Below, one piece after another: positions 1 through 5,674 of a stretch of 15,043 bases of DNA. The first letter of the stretch is position 1. Each line of letters opens with the position of its first letter. Source of the stretch: a bacterium (GTDB taxonomy: Bacteria; Electryoneota; RPQS01); contig JAHIZR010000146.1 of assembly GCA_018814465.1 (NCBI GenBank), forward strand, positions 1 to 15,043, in the 5' to 3' direction. The notes below the pieces were generated by a model that made no database searches, had not been told where the DNA came from, and saw nothing but the letters and a program-made list of their open reading frames with translations. The translations under genes were made by a program, and so were the position numbers.

Positions 1-1
1 T

Positions 2-400
2 CCTTATTGGATTATTTCCCTGGCAACTCATGCCCGTTCATTGAACAGCGATGAACGGGTTATCAAATTACCGGATCTCTACAGATTGGGTGGGGCGCGA
101 ACGCTGCGGGGCTATCGCGAAGAGCAGTTTCTCGGATCCCGAATCGGGTGGGGATCATTCGAAGTCCGCTATTGGCTGGGTCAGGCTTCCCGTTTCTTTC
201 TCTTCACAGATGCCGGAGGAGTCTATCGCGAGTTCCTTGAGCAGGATCGCCGCATCAGTCGCACAGTTTTCAAGACCTCGACGGGCTTGGGAATGCGCAT
301 TGAAACCGGACTGGGAGTCTGGGGAATAGACTACGGCATCGGAGAAAGTGACAATCTCCTGCGAGGCAAGCTCCATATCTCACTCTTCAGCACTTTCTGA
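2..400 (+). CDS. Omp85/BamA-family outer-membrane beta-barrel protein, C-terminal fragment
   Basis: The reading frame is open from the window edge, so only the last ~132 residues are visible and the true start lies upstream. The segment LGGARTLRGYREEQF carries the (V/L)RG(Y/F) motif of loop 6 that marks the Omp85 superfamily (BamA, TamA, TpsB). It is followed by alternating hydrophobic and polar stretches typical of transmembrane beta-strands, and the protein ends in an aromatic residue (SLFSTF), the usual C-terminal signal for barrel insertion. Members insert or export proteins at the outer membrane. Which subfamily this is (BamA, TamA or a surface-antigen D15-like protein) cannot be decided without the POTRA region upstream. 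The outer-membrane family assignment is fairly secure; the specific role is not. Confidence 0.8.
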   Translation, partial: PYWIISLATHARSLNSDERVIKLPDLYRLGGARTLRGYREEQFLGSRIGWGSFEVRYWLGQASRFFLFTDAGGVYREFLEQDRRISRTVFKTSTGLGMRIETGLGVWGIDYGIGESDNLLRGKLHISLFSTF

Positions 401-424
401 GAAGCTCATTGTTAATCCAGTCAG

Positions 425-454
425 TTGGAAATAGTCACAAAAATTTCGTACATT
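425..454 (+). promoter_or_regulatory. possible sigma-70 promoter for rng
   Basis: TTGGAA at 425-430 and TACATT at 449-454 are separated by 18 bases, giving a plausible but weak -35/-10 pair in the AT-rich gap between the barrel gene and rng. Transcription would begin near 461, leaving a very short leader before the proposed CTG start at 481. This is a consensus match only. Confidence 0.3.
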
Positions 455-480
455 GATAGTTTAATAAACTTAACACTGCC

Positions 481-2028
481 CTGAAAAAAGAACTAATCAT
501 TAACGCCACCTCCGCGGAAACCCGGATCGCACTTCTCGAGGAAGGGGTTCTGGTTAACCTTTTTGTCGAGTTTCCGGAAAACGAAAGGAATGTCGGCGAT
601 ATTTATAAGGCCACGGTTCGGCGGGTTATGCCGGGAATGCAAGCCGCGTTTCTGGACATCGGCTGGGAAATTGACGGCTTCATCCACTTCTCCGACCTCT
701 ACCAATCCGCTGTCGAATTAGCCGAGGGAACCGATGTGGAGGATGTTGTCCAGCCTGAAAAGAGAAAAGGGCAGAGGAGATCCTACAAGCCCCGACCGGA
801 ACTGAAGGTTGGCCAGGAAATCATCGTTCAAGTCATCAAGGAGCCGATCGGGACCAAGGGGCCGCGTCTGAGTTCCCAAATTTCACTCCCCGGTCGCTTC
901 CTGGTCCTGATGCCGGGAGATAATCTGGTCGGAGTTTCCAAGCGTATTCCGGATGTCAAAGAACGCCGCCGCTTAAAAGGAATCCTGAAGTCTATTCGTC
1001 CCGAAGGCTTCGGATTGATTTCCAGAACCATTGGTGAAGGAAAATCGGAAGAGCAGGTTAGGCATGACCTGAGGGCGCTAAACAGATTGTGGGGCATGAT
1101 TGATTCCAAAATCGAGAAATCGAAAGCCCCGGCTCGCGTCCATAAAGAGGCACCGCTGACTTCCAGCATTATTCGGGATCTCTTTGCCGCCGATATTGAC
1201 CGGATTGTTGTTGATGACAAGAAACTCTATCGTGAAATCCGCGCTTATGTGCGTTCAGTCGCCACGCCGCTGCTTGATCGGGTGCACTATCATAGCGCTC
1301 CCGGGCCAATCTTTGACACCTACAAGATCGAGTCGGAGATTGATAAAGGTTTGTCCCGCAAGGTCTGGTTCGGCGGAGGAAGCTATCTAATCATCGAACA
1401 TACCGAGGCGGTGGTGACTATTGACGTCAATTCCGGCCGTTATGTGGGAAAGGAGGGGCAGGAGGAGAACAGCCTTCGCGTTAATCTTAAGGCTGCCAAG
1501 GAAATCGCGCGTCAGATTCGCCTGCGTGACCTGGGCGGCATTATTATTATTGATTTCATTGATCAATATGAAGAAAAAAATCGCCGTAAGATTCACGAGG
1601 CGATGCGACAGGCCTTGAAGACCGACCGCGCGAAGTGGGATTTGGCCCCGATTAGCCAGTTTGGAATAATGGAAATGACCCGTCAGCGTACTAAACTATC
1701 GCTGATTCAAGCCTTCAACGAACCCTGTCCGACCTGCAACGGATCAGGGATGGTCATGTCAAAAGAGACAATCGTCACTCGCCTACAATCGTGGGTGCGC
1801 CGCTTTCGGGCTCGAACCGGCGAGATGGGACTGACCATTAGAGCACATCCTGAAGTCGTTGAATTTATTACAAAAGGACTCAAATCACACCTCCGTAAGA
1901 TCATGTGGGATGCTCTCATGTACATCAAATTGGAGCCTGATGACGAGCTAAAGCTTGATGAATTCAGATGTTACAGTTGGAAGCAAAAGAAAGACGTCAC
2001 CGATGAGTACAGGGTAACCTCCTCTTGA
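481..2028 (+). CDS. rng: Ribonuclease G/E family endoribonuclease
   Basis: This is a single-strand-specific endoribonuclease of the RNase E/G family, acting in mRNA decay and 5' maturation of 16S rRNA. The product is 515 residues, close to E. coli RNase G (489) and without the long C-terminal scaffold of RNase E. An S1-type RNA-binding region lies at about residues 38-130. The catalytic magnesium-binding aspartates are D315 (in TIDVNSG) and D358 (in IIIDFID), 43 residues apart as in RNase E. The Zn-link cysteines C416 and C419 sit in CPTCNGSG. The first ATG in frame (628) would delete about 49 conserved residues. Codons from 481 read LKKELIINAT, which aligns end to end with the N-terminus of RNase G, so CTG at 481 is the likely initiator; no ATG, GTG or TTG lies between the in-frame stop at 457 and 628. 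No clear Shine-Dalgarno is seen. It sits upstream of rplU-rpmA, a common arrangement. Confidence 0.93.
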   Translation: MKKELIINATSAETRIALLEEGVLVNLFVEFPENERNVGDIYKATVRRVMPGMQAAFLDIGWEIDGFIHFSDLYQSAVELAEGTDVEDVVQPEKRKGQRRSYKPRPELKVGQEIIVQVIKEPIGTKGPRLSSQISLPGRFLVLMPGDNLVGVSKRIPDVKERRRLKGILKSIRPEGFGLISRTIGEGKSEEQVRHDLRALNRLWGMIDSKIEKSKAPARVHKEAPLTSSIIRDLFAADIDRIVVDDKKLYREIRAYVRSVATPLLDRVHYHSAPGPIFDTYKIESEIDKGLSRKVWFGGGSYLIIEHTEAVVTIDVNSGRYVGKEGQEENSLRVNLKAAKEIARQIRLRDLGGIIIIDFIDQYEEKNRRKIHEAMRQALKTDRAKWDLAPISQFGIMEMTRQRTKLSLIQAFNEPCPTCNGSGMVMSKETIVTRLQSWVRRFRARTGEMGLTIRAHPEVVEFITKGLKSHLRKIMWDALMYIKLEPDDELKLDEFRCYSWKQKKDVTDEYRVTSS

Positions 2029-2053
2029 CTTTCCGGCGAATTTTTCGTATCCT
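2025..2053 (+). promoter_or_regulatory. sigma-70-like promoter for rplU-rpmA
   Basis: TTGACT (2025-2030) and TATCCT (2048-2053) are 17 bases apart, close to the consensus -35/-10 arrangement. The -35 box overlaps the rng stop codon (2026-2028). Predicted transcription starts near 2060, about 24 bases before the rplU ATG. This would let the ribosomal protein genes be transcribed independently of rng. Confidence 0.65.
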
Positions 2054-2083
2054 CTTGTCTTAGTAAAAATCTGTAGAAGAAGT

Positions 2084-2395
2084 ATGTACGCAATCTTTAA
2101 ATATGGCGGTCGTCAGCACCACGCTGAACTGGAAAAACACCTCCGGTTGGCTTACAACGAAGATGTCAAGCCCGGCGATAAGCTTGTTCTTGACGATGTC
2201 CTGCTGATCGGCGAAAACGGCAAAGTGCAAATCGGCACTCCTACCCTTGACGCAAAGATTCACACGACGGTTGTTGATCAAGGCCGCGAACGCAAAATTA
2301 TCGTCTATCATAAAAAGCGCCGCACTGAGTATCACAAGATGCGCGGTCATAAACAGCGCTACACCCTTGTCAAAGTCGACAAGATCGAAGCCTGA
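2084..2395 (+). CDS. rplU: 50S ribosomal protein L21
   Basis: L21 is a 103-residue 23S rRNA-binding protein of the large ribosomal subunit, the usual length for the family. It opens MYAIFKYGGRQH, the typical L21 N-terminus, and contains the conserved C-terminal segment MRGHKQRYTLVKVDKI. A purine-rich AGAAGAAG precedes the ATG at close spacing. It is followed 23 bases later by rpmA, the near-universal rplU-rpmA pair. A promoter at 2025-2053 and a terminator at 2743-2775 frame the two genes as one transcription unit, with possible read-through from rng. Confidence 0.97.
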   Translation: MYAIFKYGGRQHHAELEKHLRLAYNEDVKPGDKLVLDDVLLIGENGKVQIGTPTLDAKIHTTVVDQGRERKIIVYHKKRRTEYHKMRGHKQRYTLVKVDKIEA

Positions 2396-2418
2396 CAAAG
2401 TCGTAACGGAGTTTATTC

Positions 2419-2682
2419 ATGGCACATAAAAAAGGTCAGGGTTCTACCCGAAACGGTCGCGACAGCAATCCCAAGATGCTGGGCGTGAAGCGCTTTGCCG
2501 GACAGGTCGTTAAGGCCGGCGAAATTATTGTCCGCCAACGCGGCACACAGATTCGCCCCGGCAACAATGTCGGCTGCGGACGGGATTATACGCTTTTCGC
2601 AAAGACCTCCGGAACCGTGAAATTCGATACGCGCGGAGTGGGGAGCAGGCGTTCCGTTCATATTATCCCCCTTGAGTCCTAA
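2419..2682 (+). CDS. rpmA: 50S ribosomal protein L27
   Basis: L27 is an 87-residue large-subunit protein whose N-terminal tail reaches the peptidyl-transferase centre. The start MAHKKGQGSTRNGRDS is the classical L27 N-terminus. It lacks the cleavable N-terminal extension seen in Firmicutes L27, which argues against that phylum. The conserved core LGVKRFAGQ and GTQIRPGNNVGCGRDYTLF is present. A Shine-Dalgarno-like GGAG lies about 7 bases before the ATG. It is the last gene of the rplU-rpmA unit and is followed by an intrinsic terminator. Confidence 0.97.
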   Translation: MAHKKGQGSTRNGRDSNPKMLGVKRFAGQVVKAGEIIVRQRGTQIRPGNNVGCGRDYTLFAKTSGTVKFDTRGVGSRRSVHIIPLES

Positions 2683-2742
2683 ACAGCTTTCCTCTATTCA
2701 GGCCAATCGATTCTCAAGAAAGGCCGCCGATTAATGCTTTCT

Positions 2743-2775
2743 ATGCGGCTGATTCCTTAGCCGCATTTTCTTTTT
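2743..2775 (+). terminator. Rho-independent terminator after rpmA
   Basis: ATGCGGCT (2743-2750) pairs perfectly with AGCCGCAT (2759-2766). Two further pairs (one a G-T wobble) can close the loop to TTCC. A T-rich tract (TTTTCTTTTT) follows directly to about 2775. Stem plus T-run is the classical intrinsic terminator, placed about 60 bases after the rpmA stop and before mdh. Confidence 0.85.
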
Positions 2776-2838
2776 ATGACATTACTAAAAAGCTCCGACC
2801 GTCCGCGGATCGGCCAATCCCTCATCACACCGATTAAC

Positions 2839-2842
2839 AAGG
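2839..2842 (+). promoter_or_regulatory. Shine-Dalgarno that decides the mdh start
   Basis: AAGG lies 8 bases upstream of the ATG at 2851. The frame is also open to an earlier ATG at 2776, but that one sits in the T-run of the preceding terminator and would add 25 residues unlike the family. The site supports 2851 as the start. Confidence 0.6.
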
Positions 2843-2850
2843 TTCCCACT

Positions 2851-3774
2851 ATGAAAGTTACCGTTATCGGCGCTGGCAATGTAGGAGCGACCTGCGCTTA
2901 CATTCTTACGGCAAAGAGTTCTGCAAAAGAAATCGTTCTGATCGACATTCTCGAAGGTATCCCGCAGGGGAAGGGTCTGGATATGCTTCAGGCAACCCCG
3001 ATTATCGGGTCCAAGAGCCGTGTGCTCGGCACAAATGACTATGCCGATACAAAGGACTCCGATGTGATCGTCATGACGGCCGGTAAACCCAGAACACCGG
3101 GTATGAGCCGTGATGATCTTCTGTCCACAAATGTCGCGATTATCAAGAGCGCAATCGGTCAAGCCGCTCAGGCATCTCCCAAAGCTATCATTATTGTTGT
3201 CTCCAATCCGCTGGATGCGATGTGTTATGCTGCCCTGAAGACTTCCCGTTTCCCTTCCGAGCGTGTTTTTGGCATGGCGGGTATTCTTGATACCGCTCGC
3301 TACAAAGCTTTTATCGCTCTGGAGCTCGGAGTTTCTGTGCAGGACATTGCGGCTTCCGTGCTGGGTGGTCATGGTGATACCATGGTTCCGCTGCCCCGCT
3401 TGACCACTGTTGGCGGAGTTCCTCTGACCTCGCTGATCCCGCAGGATCGCATTGACGCAATTGTCAACAGAACCCGGAGCGGAGGCGCGGAAATCGTCAA
3501 ATTCCTTAAGACCGGCTCCGCTTTTTATGCTCCCGCCGCTGCCGCCGCAGATATGGTGGAAAGTGTGTTGCTAGACCAAAAGCGAGTGTTCCCTTGCGCG
3601 GCGTGGCTGCAGGGTGAATACGGCGAAAAAGATATCTATATGGGCGTTCCTATCGTTATCGGCAGAAAGGGCGTCGAAAAAATTATCGAAATGCCTTTGA
3701 ATAATGAGGAAATGGAGATGTTTAAGAAGTCCGCGGCGGCTGTGCGCAACATAAAGGAAGCTGTCGTACTTTAA
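2851..3774 (+). CDS. mdh: NAD-dependent malate dehydrogenase (LDH-like type)
   Basis: It oxidises malate to oxaloacetate with NAD in the TCA cycle, in the cytoplasm. The product is 307 residues, a normal length for the LDH-like MDH clade. The Rossmann motif GAGNVGAT is at residues 7-14, and D32 at the end of the second strand indicates NAD rather than NADP. R81 in the substrate loop (AGKPRTPGMSRDD) with R87 is the signature of malate rather than lactate specificity. N119, the D147/R150 pair (GILDTAR) and the catalytic H174 (GGHGDTMVP) complete the active site. The start at 2851 gives MKVTVIGAGNVG, the standard N-terminus, with a Shine-Dalgarno 8 bases upstream. elbB follows 15 bases downstream, so the two are probably co-transcribed. 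No convincing promoter was found between the rpmA terminator and this gene. Confidence 0.95.
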   Translation: MKVTVIGAGNVGATCAYILTAKSSAKEIVLIDILEGIPQGKGLDMLQATPIIGSKSRVLGTNDYADTKDSDVIVMTAGKPRTPGMSRDDLLSTNVAIIKSAIGQAAQASPKAIIIVVSNPLDAMCYAALKTSRFPSERVFGMAGILDTARYKAFIALELGVSVQDIAASVLGGHGDTMVPLPRLTTVGGVPLTSLIPQDRIDAIVNRTRSGGAEIVKFLKTGSAFYAPAAAAADMVESVLLDQKRVFPCAAWLQGEYGEKDIYMGVPIVIGRKGVEKIIEMPLNNEEMEMFKKSAAAVRNIKEAVVL

Positions 3775-3789
3775 TCAGAGGACATAATC

Positions 3790-4461
3790 ATGAAACAGGT
3801 TGGAGTTATTCTCGCGGGCTGCGGTTTTTTGGACGGCGCTGAGATATATGAGTCCGTTCTGACTCTCTATAATCTGGATCGGCAAGGAATTCCTTATCAG
3901 TGCCTGGCTCCCGATATTCAGCAGATGCATGTCGTTAATCATGCAACCGGCGAACCGACGAATGAAAAGCGATCGGTGTTTATTGAAGCTGCGCGCGTTG
4001 CTCGCGGTTCTATTCAGAAGCTCGATAACTCATGGATCGATCAACTCGACGCCTTCATTTTCCCCGGCGGTTTCGGCGCGGCCAAAAACTACTGCGACTA
4101 TGCCGTAAAGGGAGATAGCTGTTCCATGAATCCTATCGTCGAGTCTTTCATGAGCAAGTGCGTCGCCAGCGGGAAGCCGGTCGGTGTGATTTGCATCGCT
4201 CCTTTGGTACTTGCCCGCGCTCTGAAAGACAAGAATATTCATCCAACTTTAACGATCGGCGACTCCAAAGGGGCGGCGGCGAGTGTCGAAAAATTCGGTT
4301 CCAAGCATCAGGTCTGCCCGGTTACTGAGATCGTGACCGATTATGATCATAGAATCGTTTCCACACCGGCCTACATGTATAATACACACATCGCTGATGT
4401 GGCTAAGGGCATTGAGAAGCTTGTGCAGCAGGTTATCGCTTTCATGAACGAATCTGCCTGA
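3790..4461 (+). CDS. elbB: ElbB-like DJ-1/PfpI family protein (glyoxalase-like)
   Basis: This is a 223-residue protein of the DJ-1/PfpI superfamily matching the ElbB subgroup (E. coli ElbB is about 217 residues). The N-terminal GCGFLDGAEIYESVLTL is the ElbB signature, with E18 as the expected acidic partner of the nucleophile. The nucleophilic cysteine is C135 in GVICIAP at the tight strand-helix turn. PGGFGAAKN is also a family hallmark. ElbB has been reported to have weak glyoxalase activity and was once linked to isoprenoid synthesis; its physiological role is uncertain. A strong Shine-Dalgarno, AGAGGA (3777-3782), lies 7 bases before the ATG. Its position 15 bases after mdh suggests a metabolic or repair role in a shared transcript, but this is inference. 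Confidence 0.88.
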   Translation: MKQVGVILAGCGFLDGAEIYESVLTLYNLDRQGIPYQCLAPDIQQMHVVNHATGEPTNEKRSVFIEAARVARGSIQKLDNSWIDQLDAFIFPGGFGAAKNYCDYAVKGDSCSMNPIVESFMSKCVASGKPVGVICIAPLVLARALKDKNIHPTLTIGDSKGAAASVEKFGSKHQVCPVTEIVTDYDHRIVSTPAYMYNTHIADVAKGIEKLVQQVIAFMNESA

Positions 4462-4486
4462 TGTACGGAATGGATCGATAAGAGGG

Positions 4487-4528
4487 AAGAGGTTTTTGTC
4501 CGCCGATGTTGCCGTTACGCAACCTCTT
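4487..4528 (+). repeat. Inverted repeat downstream of elbB
   Basis: AAGAGGTT (4487-4494) is complementary to AACCTCTT (4521-4528), leaving a 26-base loop. Within the loop GTTGC (4508-4512) can instead pair with GCAAC (4519-4523), so the two stems are mutually exclusive. No T-run follows the 3' arm, although one lies inside the loop just after the 5' arm. It may be the end of the mdh-elbB transcript or a folding leader element; the sequence alone does not decide. Confidence 0.4.
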
Positions 4529-4540
4529 TCAACGGATTTC

Positions 4541-4568
4541 AGGGATCGAGGAATGCTCTTCGATCCCT
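4541..4568 (+). terminator. 9-bp inverted repeat, possible elbB transcript end
   Basis: AGGGATCGA (4541-4549) and TCGATCCCT (4560-4568) form a perfect 9-bp stem with a 10-base loop. A short mixed tract, GTTGCTTTAG, follows rather than a clean T-run, so termination would be weak. The stem lies directly against the -35 element of the predicted ltaE promoter, so an operator role is an alternative. Confidence 0.4.
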
Positions 4569-4569
4569 G

Positions 4570-4598
4570 TTGCTTTAGCAGACAATGAGGCGTATCTT
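4570..4598 (+). promoter_or_regulatory. sigma-70-like promoter for ltaE and the kinase gene
   Basis: TTGCTT (4570-4575) and TATCTT (4593-4598) are exactly 17 bases apart. Transcription would start near 4605, about 22 bases before the ATG at 4627. The 9-bp inverted repeat at 4541-4568 abuts the -35 box. Confidence 0.55.
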
Positions 4599-4626
4599 TT
4601 GCTACGTTTTCACAAAATGGTGACCT

Positions 4627-5670
4627 ATGATGACAAGCGGATTAATTGATCTTCGCAGCGACACAGTGACACAACCGACAGATGCTATGAGAAAGGCTAT
4701 GGCGTCTGCTAAAGTGGGAGACGATGTCTTCAGTGAAGATCCGACGGTCAATGAATTGCAGGAACACGTCGCCGGCTTGCTGGGAAAGGAAGCCGCGCTT
4801 TTTGTTCCCTCGGGAACGATGGCGAACCAGATCGCGTTAGCGGCTCAGACTTCACGCGGCGATGAAATCCTGCTCGATGAAGATGCTCATATCCTGAACT
4901 ATGAAAGCGGCGCTCCGGCGATGCTCTCCGGACTGCAGCTGCGGACTTTGCGGGGAGAAAACGGACATCTGACACCGAAGCTGATTCACGCTGCTGCGCG
5001 TTCGGGAGGCATGTCGCACTATGCTCCGCAGACACTTGTTGAGATAGAAAATACGCACAATCGTTCGGGCGGCACAGCCTACACTCTCGAAGAATCAGTG
5101 CGTATCTGCGATACCGCCCGGGAACACAATATGCGCATTCACCTCGATGGCGCAAGACTCTGGAACGCGGCAGTCTATCTCGGGGCGAGCGAATCTGAAA
5201 TCGCAGCCTATTGCGATTCCGTATCGGTTTGCTTTTCGAAAGGACTGGGTGCGCCGGTCGGAAGCGCACTCGCAGGCTCGAAGGACTTTATCGAATGCGC
5301 TCATCGTTATCGGAAGGCTTTCGGCGGCGGCATGAGACAAGCAGGCGTCATCGCAGCCGGAGCTCTGCATGCCGTGAAGCATCACCGTGCGCGCTTGTTC
5401 GAAGATCATGAAAATGCGCGCAAGCTTGCTGATCGCCTGCGCGAATCGAAATACTTGAAGCTAAGCGACGAAATCCAGACGAACATCATCATCGTTTATC
5501 TTGTGAACACTTGTCTGAGTGCACAGGAAGCAGTTGATCTTTGCGCGAAAGAAGGAGTTCTATTCTTCGCAGAAGGTCCAACGCGATTTCGCCTGGTCAC
5601 GCATCTTGACTTTCCCGCGACGGCTGTCGACCGTGCTGCGGATGTAGTTTTAAAAACCATTAACCGGTAG
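4627..5670 (+). CDS. ltaE: Low-specificity L-threonine aldolase
   Basis: This PLP enzyme cleaves L-threonine or allo-threonine to glycine and acetaldehyde. The product is 347 residues, typical for the fold-type I threonine aldolase family. The N-terminal IDLRSDTVTQPT and VGDDVFSEDPTVNELQ are the standard opening of the family. HLDGARLWNAA supplies the aspartate that contacts the PLP ring nitrogen. K205 in CFSKGLGAPVGS is the Schiff-base lysine, and GGGMRQAG is the conserved downstream loop. Tandem ATG codons at 4627 and 4630 are both possible starts; a GGTGA lies just upstream. A promoter at 4570-4598 serves it, and the histidine kinase gene begins 4 bases after its stop, so the two are almost certainly one transcript. 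Confidence 0.94.
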   Translation: MMTSGLIDLRSDTVTQPTDAMRKAMASAKVGDDVFSEDPTVNELQEHVAGLLGKEAALFVPSGTMANQIALAAQTSRGDEILLDEDAHILNYESGAPAMLSGLQLRTLRGENGHLTPKLIHAAARSGGMSHYAPQTLVEIENTHNRSGGTAYTLEESVRICDTAREHNMRIHLDGARLWNAAVYLGASESEIAAYCDSVSVCFSKGLGAPVGSALAGSKDFIECAHRYRKAFGGGMRQAGVIAAGALHAVKHHRARLFEDHENARKLADRLRESKYLKLSDEIQTNIIIVYLVNTCLSAQEAVDLCAKEGVLFFAEGPTRFRLVTHLDFPATAVDRAADVVLKTINR

Positions 5671-5674
5671 AGAA

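Noticed and set aside
2776..2850. Upstream ATG for mdh at 2776
   Set aside because: It would begin in the terminator T-run and add 25 residues not found in the family. The ATG at 2851 has a Shine-Dalgarno and the standard N-terminus.
2785..3372. Minus-strand open frame of 195 codons opposite mdh
   Set aside because: It mirrors the conserved mdh coding sequence in another frame; the product is compositionally odd and unlike any family.
4748..5269. Minus-strand open frame of 173 codons opposite ltaE
   Set aside because: It is arginine-, serine- and proline-rich, as expected of an antisense shadow of a conserved enzyme gene.
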